Below, piece by piece: positions 1 through 21,480 of a DNA stretch of 64,000 nucleotides; the first letter of the stretch is position 1, and every line of letters starts with the position of its first letter. A program made the position numbers and the translations under genes. Origin of the DNA: Beijerinckiaceae bacterium (GTDB lineage: Bacteria; Pseudomonadota; Alphaproteobacteria; Rhizobiales; Beijerinckiaceae); the NCBI GenBank assembly GCA_021324915.1, contig JAJPIC010000004.1:1-64000 (forward strand), written 5' to 3'. The notes beneath the pieces were generated by a model. The model was not told where the DNA came from, ran no database searches, and saw only the letters and a program-made list of their open reading frames with translations.

Positions 1-363
1 CCGATCGGTCCCGCGCTCGGCCAGCGCGGCCTCAACATCATGGAATTCTGCAAGGCCTTCAATGCGCGCACCGCGCAGATGGAGAAGGGGACGCCTATCC
101 CGGTCATCATCACGGCCTATCAGGACCGTTCCTTCACTTTCGAAATGAAGCTGCCGCCGGTCACCTATTTTCTGAAGAAGGCGGCGGGAATCGAGACGGG
201 CGCCAAGACCACCGGTCGCGGCTTCGTCGGCAGGGTCACCAAGGAGCAGATCAAGGAGATCGCCGCCAAGAAATTGCCCGATCTCAATTGCGCGAGCGTC
301 GAAGCGGCAATGAACATGATCGAGGGCTCGGCCCGGTCGATCGGCCTCGAAGTGGTGGAGTAG
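1..363 (+). CDS. rplK: 50S ribosomal protein L11, C-terminal part (5' end outside window)
   Basis: The reading frame is open from base 1, so the gene starts upstream of the window. The visible part begins with the conserved [10 protein letters not shown] stretch of L11 and runs to the end of the C-terminal 23S rRNA-binding domain. L11 sits at the GTPase-associated centre with L10 and L7/L12 and is needed for RelA activation. It is followed 4 nt later by rplA, the standard L11-L1 pair; secE and nusG would be expected upstream but are not visible. Confidence 0.97.
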   Translation, partial: PIGPALGQRGLNIMEFCKAFNARTAQMEKGTPIPVIITAYQDRSFTFEMKLPPVTYFLKKAAGIETGAKTTGRGFVGRVTKEQIKEIAAKKLPDLNCASVEAAMNMIEGSARSIGLEVVE

Positions 364-367
364 GCCC

Positions 368-1063
368 ATGACCCACGTTGGAAAACGCATTGTGAAAGCG
401 CGCGAGGGGGTCGATCGGGTCAAGCTCTATCCGCTCGAGGAAGCCGTGAAGCTCGTGAAAGAACGCGCCAAGGCGAAATTCGACGAGACCGTCGAGATCG
501 CCATGAACCTCGGCGTCGATCCCAAACACGCCGACCAAATGGTGCGCGGCGTCGTCAACCTGCCGAACGGCACCGGCCGCACTTTGCGGGTGGCGGTCTT
601 CGCCCGCGGCGCCAAGGCCGATGAAGCCAAGGCCGCCGGCGCCGATATCGTCGGCGCCGAGGATCTCGTGGCAACCGTGCAAGGCGGCACGATCGACTTC
701 GACCGCTGTGTTGCGACGCCGGATTTGATGCCGCTCGTCGGCCGGCTCGGCAAAGTGCTCGGACCGCGCGGTCTCATGCCCAATCCGAAAGTCGGCACCG
801 TGACCATGGATGTCGCGGCGGCGGTGAAAGCCTCTAAGGGCGGGGCGGTCGAATTCCGCGTGGAAAAGGCAGGCATCGTCCAGGGCAGCGTCGGCAAGGC
901 GTCTTTCGATGAGCAGAAACTCGTCGAAAACATCACAGCCTTTATCGATGCGGTCTCGAAGGCCAAGCCGCAAGGCGCGAAAGGTACGTATATTCAGCGC
1001 GTTGCGATATCCTCGACAATGGGTCCGGGGGTCAAGGTCGACCCGACGACGGTCAGGTCTTAG
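368..1063 (+). CDS. rplA: 50S ribosomal protein L1
   Basis: The 231-residue product has the full usual L1 length and the family pattern, including the [10 protein letters not shown] stretch near residue 135. L1 forms the mobile stalk that guides deacylated tRNA from the E site. In many bacteria it also represses its own L11-L1 message; that is family knowledge and no operator was identified here because the upstream part lies outside the window. It is the last gene before a 0.5-kb leader. Confidence 0.97.
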   Translation: MTHVGKRIVKAREGVDRVKLYPLEEAVKLVKERAKAKFDETVEIAMNLGVDPKHADQMVRGVVNLPNGTGRTLRVAVFARGAKADEAKAAGADIVGAEDLVATVQGGTIDFDRCVATPDLMPLVGRLGKVLGPRGLMPNPKVGTVTMDVAAAVKASKGGAVEFRVEKAGIVQGSVGKASFDEQKLVENITAFIDAVSKAKPQGAKGTYIQRVAISSTMGPGVKVDPTTVRS

Positions 1064-1576
1064 GGCCGCTGCGGCGCCGGGCAGGGCTTGACACGGCGAA
1101 AAAATGCCGATTCGCCCTCTTGGCATAACGCAAGGTTGAGGTTAAATAGCCAGTTCGGGGTTGCCGCGTGAAGCCGCAGCCCCAAACCCTTTCAGCTTCC
1201 GCGTCTTAAACGCCGGTCTTCTTCCGGCGGTCGGGGCGCGGCGGAGTGGCCGGTGGACCAAGTTTTGCTTTCAAGACGAGGTCCTTCCCGGCCATATCCT
1301 GTCCGAGACTGCCGGCGCGCGAGCGCGATCTTCGCGTTCAAGCTTAATGTCGAAGGCTTGCTTCCGGTTCCGGCCGGCTTGCCCGAGGTGCCAGCATAGA
1401 TGGGGTCGTACGGAATGCGAAGTGCGGGTGCGGCAGTTCCTGCAGCCTTTGATTTTGGTCGAACCCTCTGTCCGGAGCCGAGCTCCGGAGGACAGGCGTA
1501 GCGCCGCGCACGAGCCGAATGGCTCGGGCCGGCTGACGCAACCCGGGCGCAAGCCCGTCGAGACAGAGAGTCTAGT
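1064..1576 (+). promoter_or_regulatory. rplJL leader region with tandem hairpins (no protein-coding gene)
   Basis: This 513-nt gap between rplA and rplJ shows no convincing gene; the ORFs across it do not resemble known proteins. Its last 110 nt hold three consecutive perfect hairpins: TCCGGAGC/GCTCCGGA (1471-1489, loop CGA), CGAGCC/GGCTCG (1511-1526, loop GAAT) and CGGGC/GCCCG (1544-1557, loop GCAA). An L10-(L7/L12) complex represses this operon in other bacteria by binding a structured leader at this place, so an L10-type autoregulatory leader is the likely role. A possible promoter lies at 1120-1148 (TTGGCA, 17 nt, TAAATA). The leader function and the promoter are inferences. Confidence 0.5.
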
Positions 1577-2092
1577 GTGGATAGAGCCGAAAAGAAAGCC
1601 TGCGTCGCCGCTCTGAATGACGTTTTCAAAAAGACGTCCGTCGTTGTGGTGGCGCATTATTCCGGCTTGACGGTCGCCCAGATGCAGCTGTTGCGCAAAC
1701 AGATGCGCGAAGCGGGCGCAACCGTGCAAGTCACCAAGAATCGTCTTGCCAAGATCGCTCTCGAAGGCACCGAGATGGCTTCCGTCGCCGGTCTCCTCAA
1801 GGGCCCGACGCTATTGGCCTATTCGCAGGATCCAGTAGCGGCTGCGAAGGTCTCCGTGGCTTTTGCGAAGGATTACGAGAAGCTCGTGATCCTCGGCGGC
1901 GCCATGGGCAAGACGGCGCTGGATCCCGAGGCAGTCAGGTCGCTTGCGACTCTGCCTTCGCTCGATGAACTGCGGGCGAAACTCGTCGGCCTCATTCAGG
2001 CGCCGGCGACGAAGCTCGCCCAACTCACGACGGCTCCGGCAGCCAAGCTCGCCCGGGTCGTCAATGCTTATTCCACCAAGGACGCCGCCTGA
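1577..2092 (+). CDS. rplJ: 50S ribosomal protein L10
   Basis: The 171-residue product has the L10 N-terminal rRNA-binding domain (typical MDRAEK start, [12 protein letters not shown] near residue 22) and the C-terminal helix that carries L7/L12 dimers. It starts with GTG at 1577, directly after the hairpin-rich leader; this start matches the family N-terminus. It forms the stalk base and is co-transcribed with rplL, which begins 32 nt downstream. Confidence 0.96.
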   Translation: MDRAEKKACVAALNDVFKKTSVVVVAHYSGLTVAQMQLLRKQMREAGATVQVTKNRLAKIALEGTEMASVAGLLKGPTLLAYSQDPVAAAKVSVAFAKDYEKLVILGGAMGKTALDPEAVRSLATLPSLDELRAKLVGLIQAPATKLAQLTTAPAAKLARVVNAYSTKDAA

Positions 2093-2124
2093 GCGTTTTC
2101 AGCCAAATTCAAAGGAAGACTTAA

Positions 2125-2508
2125 ATGGCCAATCTTGAGAAGATCGTTGATGACCTTTCGAGCCTGACCGTGCTCGAGGCGGCGGAACTCGCAAAGCTGC
2201 TCGAAGCGAAGTGGGGTGTCTCGGCCGCCGCCGCGGTCGCCGTTGCCGCCGGTCCCGCGGGCGCCGCTCCGGCCGCCGCTGCTCCGGCCGAAGAGAAGAC
2301 CGACTTCACCGTGGTTCTCGCTGCCGTCGGCGACAAGAAAATCGAGGTGATCAAGGAAGTGCGCGCCGTCACGGGCCTCGGCCTGAAGGAAGCCAAGGAC
2401 CTCGTCGAATCGGCTCCGAAACCGCTGAAAGAGGGCGCCACCAAAGAGGAGGCCGAGAAGATCAAGGCCACTCTCGAAAAGGTCGGTGCGAAAGTCGAAC
2501 TCAAGTGA
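2125..2508 (+). CDS. rplL: 50S ribosomal protein L7/L12
   Basis: The 127-residue acidic protein has the N-terminal dimerisation helix (about 1-32), an Ala/Pro/Gly hinge (about 34-56) and the globular C-terminal domain that recruits translational GTPases ([13 protein letters not shown] region). Length and architecture are standard. It lies between rplJ and rpoB, as in most bacteria. Confidence 0.97.
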   Translation: MANLEKIVDDLSSLTVLEAAELAKLLEAKWGVSAAAAVAVAAGPAGAAPAAAAPAEEKTDFTVVLAAVGDKKIEVIKEVRAVTGLGLKEAKDLVESAPKPLKEGATKEEAEKIKATLEKVGAKVELK

Positions 2509-2544
2509 TCGATGCGGTCGCCGCCGCGGCGACCTCAGGCGTCG

Positions 2545-2574
2545 AACGGTCCCGGAGCTTGCTTCGGGGCCGTT
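2545..2574 (+). promoter_or_regulatory. Hairpin in the rplL-rpoB gap (possible attenuator or processing site)
   Basis: The 196-nt gap between rplL and rpoB contains the inverted repeat AACGGTCCCGGAGC / GCTTCGGGGCCGTT, 12 of 14 positions complementary. No T-run follows, so it is not a full terminator. In Escherichia coli the same gap carries a partial attenuator and an RNase III site that set the stalk-protein to RNA polymerase ratio; a similar role here is inferred from position only. Confidence 0.4.
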
Positions 2575-2704
2575 AAGCCGTTCCCGTTGGAACGATGCTT
2601 TGCTGTCTGTATCGGGGCGTGAGGCCCCTGCGCCAACGAAGCCTTTGGCGCAAAATTCGGGGCGCACGTTCGAACGCCCCGCTGACTAACCTGCGAGGAG
2701 CCAG

Positions 2705-11108
<8,404 letters not shown>

Positions 11109-11135
11109 AGCTTCGAAGCCGAACTTCGCCTACCG

Positions 11136-11173
11136 AAATCCCTCTCTCCCGGCCGGGGGAGAGGGATTTTTTT
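11136..11173 (+). terminator. Rho-independent terminator of the rpoBC operon
   Basis: A 15-bp stem (11136-11150 with 11155-11169, loop GGCC) includes CCCTCTC/GAGAGGG and ends in a run of seven T (11167-11173). It lies 27 nt after the rpoC stop. The core resembles the CCCTCTCC/GGAGAGGG palindromes found elsewhere in this window. Confidence 0.88.
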
Positions 11174-11378
11174 CGCCGTCCGCCCCGCCCCGCTCGAGCT
11201 TCCAGGCGCGGCCTAAGCCACGAGATTTGCTTCTCTTTCCGGTGAACCATTTCCGCTCCCCCGCGTAGTCGAAGGGCGACGCCCGCCATCGGGTGATCGC
11301 GTCGAGACCTAAGGCCGAAACCGCCGTGGCTGCGTTCAAAGCGCCGCTCGCGGTTGGGAGAAGCAAGGAGGACTCTAG

Positions 11379-11687
11379 ATGACGCAGCAAAGCAAAAAGC
11401 TGGCTTTGGCCCTGGCTGGCGTCCTTGGGCTAGGAGTTGCCGGCGTCACGATGGCTCAGCCGGCGAACGCGATCGATGTCGCGGTCGGCGCGCCCGGCTA
11501 TTACTACGGCTACGATTATAACCCCGCTTGGCCGGTGGGCGCGGCCGTTGGCACAGCCGCCGGTATCGTCGGCGGGACAGTGGGTGCGCTCACGGGCTAC
11601 CCCTATGGTTATGCCTACGCGCCGTATGGCTATTACGCATATGGCTACAGCCCGTATGCGCCGGCCTATGACTACGACGAATGGTGA
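11379..11687 (+). CDS. Small exported Gly/Tyr-rich protein with glycine zipper, function unknown
   Basis: This 102-residue protein starts at an ATG with a strong AAGGAGGA site 6 nt upstream. Residues 1-32 form a signal peptide (KK, a hydrophobic Leu/Ala/Val/Gly core, cleavage plausible after ANA). The mature part opens with a Tyr/Gly stretch, then a glycine-zipper-like segment (GAAVGTAAGIVGGTVGALTG, about 53-72), and ends in a Tyr/Pro/Ala-rich tail with many YGY and YAY units. Glycine zippers often mark membrane-inserting or self-associating segments. It sits alone between terminators. Similar small proteins occur in Rhizobiales; I do not know a function. Confidence 0.8.
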   Translation: MTQQSKKLALALAGVLGLGVAGVTMAQPANAIDVAVGAPGYYYGYDYNPAWPVGAAVGTAAGIVGGTVGALTGYPYGYAYAPYGYYAYGYSPYAPAYDYDEW

Positions 11688-11762
11688 CGTCAAGGCCCTT
11701 AGGAACGGCGGGTTTGCCGCCGATCTCAAGCTTTAGAGGAAATGGCGGCTCTGCCGCCGACT

Positions 11763-11792
11763 AAGGCCGCTTGAAGCGGCCTTTCTTTTTTC
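11763..11792 (+). terminator. Rho-independent terminator after the Gly/Tyr-rich protein gene
   Basis: A perfect 9-bp stem AAGGCCGCT / AGCGGCCTT with loop TGA is followed by TCTTTTTT. It lies about 75 nt after the stop codon and isolates this small gene as its own transcription unit. Confidence 0.85.
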
Positions 11793-11898
11793 CTTTCGCG
11801 CAAGAGCGAACAGGCGAGACTGAGGGGAAGGATCGTGATTTGACACGCGCTGGTTGAAGGAACGAACCTAAGCTTAGCGATTCGACAGAGGGGGGTAC

Positions 11899-12594
11899 GT
11901 GACACTCACGCGTCGCATGGGCGCCGAGTTCGTCGGCACATTCTGGCTCGTTCTCGGCGGCTGCGGAAGCGCCGTGCTCGCGGCCAAATTTCCGGAAACG
12001 GGAATAGGATTTGTCGGTGTCGCTTTGGCCTTCGGCCTTACCGTCCTGACGATGATTTATGCCTTCGGCTATATTTCCGGAGGCCATTTCAATCCCGCGG
12101 TCACACTCGGGCTCGCAGTCGGCGGCCGTTTCGCCTTCGCCGACGTCATTCCCTATATCGTCGCGCAAGTCGTCGCGGCGATTGTGGCCGCGGGCGTGCT
12201 GAAGATCATCGCGAGCGGCAACCCACATTTCGATGCGGCGGGAGGCTTTGCCTCGAATGGCTATGGCGACCATTCGCCGGGCGGCTATTCGCTCGCTTCC
12301 GCGTTGGTTTGTGAAATCGCGATGACGTTTATCTTCCTCGTCGTGATCCTCGGCGCGACGGACGTCCGCGCGGCGCCGGGATTTGCCGGCTTGGCGATCG
12401 GTCTCACGCTGACCATTATTCACCTCGTCAGCATTCCGGTCACCAATACCTCGGTCAATCCGGCGCGTTCTACCGGCCCGGCGCTCTTTGTCGGCGGCTG
12501 GGCGCTCGAACAGCTCTGGCTCTTCTGGGTCGCGCCTTTCGTTGGAGCGATCCTCGCCGGCCTTGCCTTCCGCTGGTTCGAGAAGGAGGATTAA
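11899..12594 (+). CDS. aqpZ: Aquaporin Z-type water channel
   Basis: The 231-residue integral membrane protein of the MIP family has both NPA boxes (HFNPAVT near residue 73, SVNPARS near residue 189) and six predicted membrane segments. The narrow-filter residues fit a water channel rather than a glycerol facilitator. It starts at GTG 11899 after a G-rich stretch. A TTGACA box at 11840-11845 could be the -35 element of its own promoter, but no good -10 was found. Its position between rpoC and rpsL breaks the usual rpoC-rpsL continuity of alphaproteobacteria. Confidence 0.95.
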   Translation: MTLTRRMGAEFVGTFWLVLGGCGSAVLAAKFPETGIGFVGVALAFGLTVLTMIYAFGYISGGHFNPAVTLGLAVGGRFAFADVIPYIVAQVVAAIVAAGVLKIIASGNPHFDAAGGFASNGYGDHSPGGYSLASALVCEIAMTFIFLVVILGATDVRAAPGFAGLAIGLTLTIIHLVSIPVTNTSVNPARSTGPALFVGGWALEQLWLFWVAPFVGAILAGLAFRWFEKED

Positions 12595-13038
12595 GCCCGA
12601 AATTCAGCGGCTTCTCGATCTGGCGGCGAGTTATTTTTGCGCTCTGGGCGAGGGTTGGGCAAACGCGCCCCCCTCCGCCCGTGTTTCCGATGCGTTTTTT
12701 CCGGCACAAGGGTTGACGGCCAAGGTGCGGATCATTAAGTTCCGCGCACTTTCGACAGGCAGTAGGGTCTTTCCCGTTCGGGGCGTCGCGTCCTGAACCC
12801 AGCGAGCCTAAACGCTGTCGGTCTCAGCGACTTAAGTAAGTCACATCGGGTCGGCGGAATATCCGGCGATCCTCAATGGCAAGACCGCGAGGTCCTCTGC
12901 TTGGCGCAGCGCCGGAAGCCTTAGGGCCGAAGGCGCTGATTCGTTTGCGTCCGGCAAGCCGATCGGCGGTCCGGACGAGGTTTTCACGCGCAGCCGAAGT
13001 CAGGCTGCGCATCGAGGTCAGGTCAGCGAAGGGCGAAC
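12595..13038 (+). promoter_or_regulatory. Str operon leader and probable promoter region (no gene seen)
   Basis: This 444-nt gap between aqpZ and rpsL holds no credible gene. A perfect 8-bp hairpin GCGCAGCC / GGCTGCGC (12988-13010, loop GAAGTCA) lies 28 nt before the rpsL start. TTGACG at 12713-12718 may belong to the str operon promoter, but the -10 region is weak. Because aqpZ is separated and the downstream block is a large ribosomal operon, a promoter must lie in this gap; its exact place is not proven by the sequence. Confidence 0.4.
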
Positions 13039-13410
13039 ATGCCGACGATCAACCAGTTGATCAGCAAGCCGCGACAGGAAAAGGTCTATCGCGAGAAGGC
13101 CCGCCATCTGCAGGCGTGTCCGCAGAAGCGCGGCGTCTGCACGCGCGTCTACACGACGACGCCGAAGAAGCCGAACTCCGCGCTCCGCAAAGTCGCCAAG
13201 GTCCGGCTGACCAATGGATTCGAGGTCATCGGTTACATCCCGGGCGAGGGACACAATTTGCAGGAACATTCGGTCGTCATGATCCGCGGCGGTCGCGTCA
13301 AGGACCTGCCCGGCGTGCGCTATCATGTTCTGCGCGGCGTGCTCGACACGCAGGGGGTGAAGAATCGCAAGCAGCGCCGTTCCAAATACGGCGCCAAACG
13401 GCCCAAGTGA
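13039..13410 (+). CDS. rpsL: 30S ribosomal protein S12
   Basis: The 123-residue product has the conserved [13 protein letters not shown] and [10 protein letters not shown] segments. Lys43 and Lys88, where streptomycin-resistance substitutions arise, are wild type, which predicts sensitivity at this target. S12 sits at the decoding centre. It is the first gene of the str operon, with rpsG 8 nt downstream. Confidence 0.98.
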   Translation: MPTINQLISKPRQEKVYREKARHLQACPQKRGVCTRVYTTTPKKPNSALRKVAKVRLTNGFEVIGYIPGEGHNLQEHSVVMIRGGRVKDLPGVRYHVLRGVLDTQGVKNRKQRRSKYGAKRPK

Positions 13411-13415
13411 GGTAG

Positions 13416-13889
<474 letters not shown>

Positions 13890-13916
13890 ATTGAGCTTTC
13901 GAAGGAATTTCTAAAG

Positions 13917-15992
<2,076 letters not shown>

Positions 15993-16012
15993 GGGTTTGA
16001 AGGAGCCTAGTC

Positions 16013-17203
<1,191 letters not shown>

Positions 17204-17214
17204 GCATTTCGGCT

Positions 17215-17237
17215 GGACCGGGCTTGATGCCCGGTCC
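17215..17237 (+). promoter_or_regulatory. Perfect hairpin between tuf and rpsJ
   Basis: GGACCGGGC / GCCCGGTCC forms a perfect 9-bp stem with loop TTGAT, starting 11 nt after the tuf stop and ending 20 nt before rpsJ. There is no T-run, so full termination is unlikely. It could mark RNA processing, stabilise the tuf message or act as an S10-operon leader; the sequence does not decide. Confidence 0.45.
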
Positions 17238-17257
17238 GACCGGTAGGGATTAGGACC

Positions 17258-17566
17258 ATGAACGGCCAGAACATCCGCATTCGCCTCAAGGCCTTCGACC
17301 ATCGGATCCTCGACTCGTCGACGAAGGAAATCGTCTCGACGGCGAAGCGGACCGGTGCGCAGGTGCGCGGCCCGATCCCGCTGCCGACCAAGATCGAAAA
17401 GTTCACCGTCAACCGCTCGCCGCACATCGACAAGAAGTCGCGCGAGCAATTCGAGATCAGAACCCATAAGCGCGTTCTCGACATTGTCGATCCGACGCCG
17501 CAGACGGTCGATGCTTTGATGAAGCTCGATCTTGCGGCCGGCGTCGATGTCGAAATCAAGCTTTAG
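17258..17566 (+). CDS. rpsJ: 30S ribosomal protein S10 (NusE)
   Basis: The 102-residue product matches S10 over its whole length, including [16 protein letters not shown] near the C-terminus. S10 also binds NusB in antitermination and links NusG to the ribosome. It is the first gene of the S10 operon; rplC follows after 8 nt. Confidence 0.97.
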   Translation: MNGQNIRIRLKAFDHRILDSSTKEIVSTAKRTGAQVRGPIPLPTKIEKFTVNRSPHIDKKSREQFEIRTHKRVLDIVDPTPQTVDALMKLDLAAGVDVEIKL

Positions 17567-17574
17567 GATCAACC

Positions 17575-18312
17575 ATGCGCTCAGGCGTCATTGCACAAAA
17601 GCTCGGCATGACCCGCGTCTTCACGGACGCGGGCGAGCACGTGCCGGTCACGGTCTTGAAGCTCGACGGCTGCCAGGTCGTCGCGCAGCGGACCAAGGAG
17701 CAGAACGGCTATACCGCCGTGCAGCTCGGCATCGGCCGCGCGAAAGTGAAGAACGTATCGAAGGCCGAACGCGGCCGGTTCGCCGTTTCCAAGGTCGAAC
17801 CGAAATTGAAGCTCGCCGAATTCCGCGTCGAGGAAGAGGGCCTGCTGCCGATCGGTGCCGAGATCACGGCTGACCATTTTGTCGTCGGTCAGTTCGTCGA
17901 TGTGACCGGCACGAGCAAGGGCAAGGGTTTTGCCGGCGCGATGAAGCGCTGGAACTTCGGTGGCCTGCGCGCCAGCCACGGCGTGTCGATTTCGCATCGC
18001 TCGCACGGCTCGACCGGCGGCCGCCAAGATCCTGGTAAGACGTTCAAGAACAAGAAAATGGCCGGGCATTTGGGCGTCGAGCGCGTCACCACGCTCAACC
18101 TGCGCGTCGTGCAAACCGACGCCGATCGCGGGCTGATCCTCGTCGAAGGCGCGGTGCCCGGTACGCGCGGCGGCTATATCTATATCCGCGACGCGGTGAA
18201 GAAGGCTCTGCCGAAGGACGCGCCCCGGCCCGGCAAATTCAAGCTCGCGGACGGGGCTGCTCCCGCGGCGCCTGAACAAACTGCGAGCCCAGCCGAAGGA
18301 GCCGCGCCGTGA
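17575..18312 (+). CDS. rplC: 50S ribosomal protein L3
   Basis: The 245-residue product contains the L3 signature around the [19 protein letters not shown] region. The last 25 or so residues form an Ala/Pro-rich tail beyond the usual core, a known feature of alphaproteobacterial L3. Its stop overlaps the GTG start of rplD (GTGA), which indicates translational coupling. Confidence 0.97.
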   Translation: MRSGVIAQKLGMTRVFTDAGEHVPVTVLKLDGCQVVAQRTKEQNGYTAVQLGIGRAKVKNVSKAERGRFAVSKVEPKLKLAEFRVEEEGLLPIGAEITADHFVVGQFVDVTGTSKGKGFAGAMKRWNFGGLRASHGVSISHRSHGSTGGRQDPGKTFKNKKMAGHLGVERVTTLNLRVVQTDADRGLILVEGAVPGTRGGYIYIRDAVKKALPKDAPRPGKFKLADGAAPAAPEQTASPAEGAAP

Positions 18313-18929
18313 AAATCGACGTAACCAGCCTCGACGGCGGCAACGCAGGCTCTATCGAGCTTAACGACGCGATCTTCGGCCTCGAGCCGCGCGAAGATAT
18401 TCTCGCGCGCATGGTACGCTATCAGCTCGCCAAGCGCCGCGCCGGCACCCACAAGACGAAGGGGCGCAGCGAGATCGCCCGCACGGGCAAGAAAATGTAC
18501 CGGCAGAAGGGGACCGGCAATGCTCGCCATGGTTCCGCGCGGGTGCCGCAATTCCGTGGCGGCGGCCGCGCCTTCGGTCCGCTCGTGCGCTCGCATGCGC
18601 ATGACTTGCCGAAGAAAGTGCGCGTGCTTGCCCTGAAACATGCGCTCTCGGCAAAGGCGCGCGACGGTGGAATCATAGTCTGGACCAATACCGAGATCGG
18701 CGAAGCCAAGACCAAAGCGCTCAAGGCGAATTTCGCCAAGCTCGGCCTCACCAATGCGCTGATCATCGACGGGGCCGAGCCGCAGGCCCATTTCAGCCAG
18801 GCGGCGCGCAACATTCCCGAGATCGACGTGCTGCCGGTCCAGGGCATCAACGTCTACGACATTCTGCGCCGCGAGAAGCTTGTTCTCACCAAGGCGGCCA
18901 TCGATGCGCTGGAGGCGCGATTCGCATGA
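18309..18929 (+). CDS. rplD: 50S ribosomal protein L4
   Basis: The 206-residue product matches L4, including the loop around [19 protein letters not shown] that reaches into the exit tunnel. The GTG start at 18309 overlaps the rplC stop. In Escherichia coli L4 represses the S10 operon at transcription and translation; no matching leader was proven here. Confidence 0.97.
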   Translation: MKIDVTSLDGGNAGSIELNDAIFGLEPREDILARMVRYQLAKRRAGTHKTKGRSEIARTGKKMYRQKGTGNARHGSARVPQFRGGGRAFGPLVRSHAHDLPKKVRVLALKHALSAKARDGGIIVWTNTEIGEAKTKALKANFAKLGLTNALIIDGAEPQAHFSQAARNIPEIDVLPVQGINVYDILRREKLVLTKAAIDALEARFA

Positions 18930-19237
18930 GCCCGCGCAAGACATTCGCCGACGAGCGGCACTACGATTTGATCGTGTCGCCGGTCATCACCGAGAAGGCG
19001 ACGGCCGCCTCGGAACATAACAAAGTGATCTTCAAGGTTCGCAAGGACGCGACGAAGCCCGAAATCAAGGCGGCGGTCGAGCGGCTCTTCGACGTCAAGG
19101 TCGAAGCCGTCAACACCCTCGTGCGCAAAGGCAAGAAGAAGGTCTTCAAGGGTGTGCGCGGTGTCCAATCCGATGTGAAGAAGGCCGTCGTAACGCTGGC
19201 TGAAGGCCAGAGCATCGACGTGACGACGGGACTGTAA
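18926..19237 (+). CDS. rplW: 50S ribosomal protein L23
   Basis: The 103-residue product is L23, which lines the exit of the nascent-chain tunnel and docks trigger factor and [13 protein letters not shown] near the N-terminus is typical. Its ATG overlaps the rplD stop by 4 nt. Confidence 0.96.
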   Translation: MSPRKTFADERHYDLIVSPVITEKATAASEHNKVIFKVRKDATKPEIKAAVERLFDVKVEAVNTLVRKGKKKVFKGVRGVQSDVKKAVVTLAEGQSIDVTTGL

Positions 19238-19238
19238 G

Positions 19239-20075
19239 ATGGCACTGAAGACATTCAAGCCGGTCACCCCGGGCCTGCGCCAATTGGTGATCGTCGATCG
19301 CTCGGATCTCTACACGGGCAAGCCGGTCAAACATCTGACCGAAGGCAAGCCTTCGAGCGGCGGGCGCAACAATCTCGGCCGCGTGACCGTGCGCTTCCGC
19401 GGCGGCGGGCACAAGCAGAGCTATCGCGTGATCGACTTCAAGCGCCGCAAGCTCGACGTGCCGGCGAAAGTCGAGCGGATCGAATATGATCCGAACCGTA
19501 CGTCCTTCATTGCGCTGATCCGCTATGCGGATGACGAACTCTCCTACATCATCGCGCCGCAGCGCCTGGGCGTGGGAGACGAGGTCATTTCCGGACAGCA
19601 GGTCGACGTCAAGCCGGGCAATGCGATGCCGCTCGCCAATATGCCGGTCGGCACCATCGTTCATAACGTCGAACTGAAGATCGGCAAGGGCGCTGCGATG
19701 GTGCGCGCCGCCGGCAATTTTGCGCAGATCGTCGGCCGCGATCAGGGCTATGTCGTTTTGCGGCTGAATTCCGGCGAGACGCGGCTGGTGCATGGCCAAT
19801 GTTTTGCAACGGTCGGCGCGGTCTCCAATCCCGACCATATGAACGCCTCGATCGGCAAGGCCGGCCGCAACCGCTGGCTTGGACGGCGGCCGCATAACCG
19901 CGGCGTGACCATGAACCCGGTCGATCATCCGCATGGCGGCGGCGAAGGCAGAACGTCGGGCGGTCGCCATCCGGTCACGCCTTGGGGCAAGCCGACCAAG
20001 GGCAAGAAGACGCGCTCGAACAAGTCGACCAGCAAATTCATCGTGACTTCGCGTCACAAGAGCAAGAAGGCTTAA
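19239..20075 (+). CDS. rplB: 50S ribosomal protein L2
   Basis: The 278-residue product has the full L2 length. The conserved C-terminal segment [20 protein letters not shown], which carries the histidine long linked with peptidyl-transferase function, is intact. One nucleotide separates it from rplW and three from rpsS. Confidence 0.98.
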   Translation: MALKTFKPVTPGLRQLVIVDRSDLYTGKPVKHLTEGKPSSGGRNNLGRVTVRFRGGGHKQSYRVIDFKRRKLDVPAKVERIEYDPNRTSFIALIRYADDELSYIIAPQRLGVGDEVISGQQVDVKPGNAMPLANMPVGTIVHNVELKIGKGAAMVRAAGNFAQIVGRDQGYVVLRLNSGETRLVHGQCFATVGAVSNPDHMNASIGKAGRNRWLGRRPHNRGVTMNPVDHPHGGGEGRTSGGRHPVTPWGKPTKGKKTRSNKSTSKFIVTSRHKSKKA

Positions 20076-20078
20076 GCG

Positions 20079-20357
20079 ATGGCACGCTCGATATCGAAAG
20101 GTCCGTTCGTCGACGGCTACCTCTTGAAGAAGGCCGATGCGGCGCGTTCGTCGGGCCGCAACGAAGTGATCAAGATCTGGAGCCGGCGTTCGACGATCCT
20201 GCCGCAATTCGTCGGGCTCACCTTCGGCGTTCACAACGGCCACAAGCACATTCCCGTGCTCGTGAGCGAAGACATGATCGGCCACAAGTTCGGCGAGTTC
20301 TCGCCGACCCGGACGTTCCACGGACATTCGGGCGACAAGAAAGCGAAACGGGCTTAA
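20079..20357 (+). CDS. rpsS: 30S ribosomal protein S19
   Basis: The 92-residue product shows the S19 hallmarks [12 protein letters not shown] and [17 protein letters not shown]19 contacts S13 and the 16S rRNA head. It is tightly packed between rplB and rplV (3 nt on each side). Confidence 0.97.
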   Translation: MARSISKGPFVDGYLLKKADAARSSGRNEVIKIWSRRSTILPQFVGLTFGVHNGHKHIPVLVSEDMIGHKFGEFSPTRTFHGHSGDKKAKRA

Positions 20358-20360
20358 GCG

Positions 20361-20753
20361 ATGGGCCAGGAAAAAAATCCGCGCTTGCTGAAGGACAACG
20401 AGGCGAAAGCCGTCGGCCGGATGCTGCGCGTCAGTCCGCAGAAGCTGAACCTGCTTGCCCAGTTGATCCGCGGCAAGAAGGTCGACAGGGCGCTCGCCGA
20501 TCTCGAATTCTCGCGCAAGCGCATCGCGGTCGACGTGAAGAAGACGCTCGAAAGCGCGATTGCCAATGCGGAAAACAATCACAACCTCGACGTGGACGAT
20601 CTCGTCGTCGCCGAAGCTTATGTCGGCAAGGCATTGGTTCTGAAGCGCTTTTCGCCGCGCGCCCGCGGACGGGCAGGGCGGATTCAAAAGCCATTCGCCA
20701 ACCTGACGATCGTGGTGCGCGAGATCGAAGAGGCGGAGGCCTCGGGAGCTTAA
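20361..20753 (+). CDS. rplV: 50S ribosomal protein L22
   Basis: The 130-residue product is L22, whose beta hairpin lines the tunnel near the macrolide site; the hairpin region [14 protein letters not shown] is present without deletion. It lies 3 nt after rpsS and 1 nt before rpsC. Confidence 0.97.
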   Translation: MGQEKNPRLLKDNEAKAVGRMLRVSPQKLNLLAQLIRGKKVDRALADLEFSRKRIAVDVKKTLESAIANAENNHNLDVDDLVVAEAYVGKALVLKRFSPRARGRAGRIQKPFANLTIVVREIEEAEASGA

Positions 20754-20754
20754 G

Positions 20755-21468
20755 ATGGGTCAGAAAGTCAATCCGATCGGGCTTCGTCTCGGCATCAATC
20801 GTACCTGGGATTCGCGCTGGTACGCGAACAAGGCCGAATATGCCAAGCTGCTGCATGAAGACGTCAAGATCCGCGAAGTCTTGATGAAGACGCTCAAGCA
20901 GGCAGCGGTGTCGAAGATCATCATCGAGCGGCCGCACAAGAAATGCCGCGTGACGATTCATTCGGCGCGACCGGGCGTCGTCATCGGCAAGAAGGGCGCC
21001 GACATCGACAAGATCCGCAAGACAGTGTCTAAGCTCACCGATTCGGAAGTGGTCATCAATATCGTCGAGGTGCGCAAGCCGGAGATCGATGCGACCCTGG
21101 TTGCCGATTCGATCGCCCAGCAACTCGAGCGGCGCGTCGCGTTCCGGCGCGCCATGAAGCGCGCGGTGCAATCGGCCATGCGTCTTGGCGCCGAAGGCAT
21201 CAGGATCAATTGTTCCGGTCGCCTCGGCGGCGCCGAGATCGCGCGCCTCGAATGGTATCGCGAGGGGCGCGTGCCGCTCCATACGTTGCGCGCCGACGTC
21301 GATTACGGAACGGCGACTGCCCATACCGCTTACGGCACCTGCGGCATCAAGGTCTGGATCTTCAAGGGCGAGATCCTCGAACATGATCCGATGGCGCAAG
21401 ACAAGAAAATGGCCGAGCAGGATCATGGCGGCGGCGATCGCCGTCGCCGCGATCGCGATGCGGCCTAA
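20755..21468 (+). CDS. rpsC: 30S ribosomal protein S3
   Basis: The 237-residue product contains the KH domain with [11 protein letters not shown] near residue 78, part of the mRNA entry tunnel and its helicase activity. The C-terminus is a charged Asp/Arg-rich tail common in alphaproteobacteria. Confidence 0.97.
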   Translation: MGQKVNPIGLRLGINRTWDSRWYANKAEYAKLLHEDVKIREVLMKTLKQAAVSKIIIERPHKKCRVTIHSARPGVVIGKKGADIDKIRKTVSKLTDSEVVINIVEVRKPEIDATLVADSIAQQLERRVAFRRAMKRAVQSAMRLGAEGIRINCSGRLGGAEIARLEWYREGRVPLHTLRADVDYGTATAHTAYGTCGIKVWIFKGEILEHDPMAQDKKMAEQDHGGGDRRRRDRDAA

Positions 21469-21480
21469 GAGAGCTGAACG

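Noticed and set aside
1161-1729. Several 65-152-codon frames across the rplA-rplJ gap
   Set aside because: They overlap one another on both strands, show no protein-like features and lie over the structured leader.
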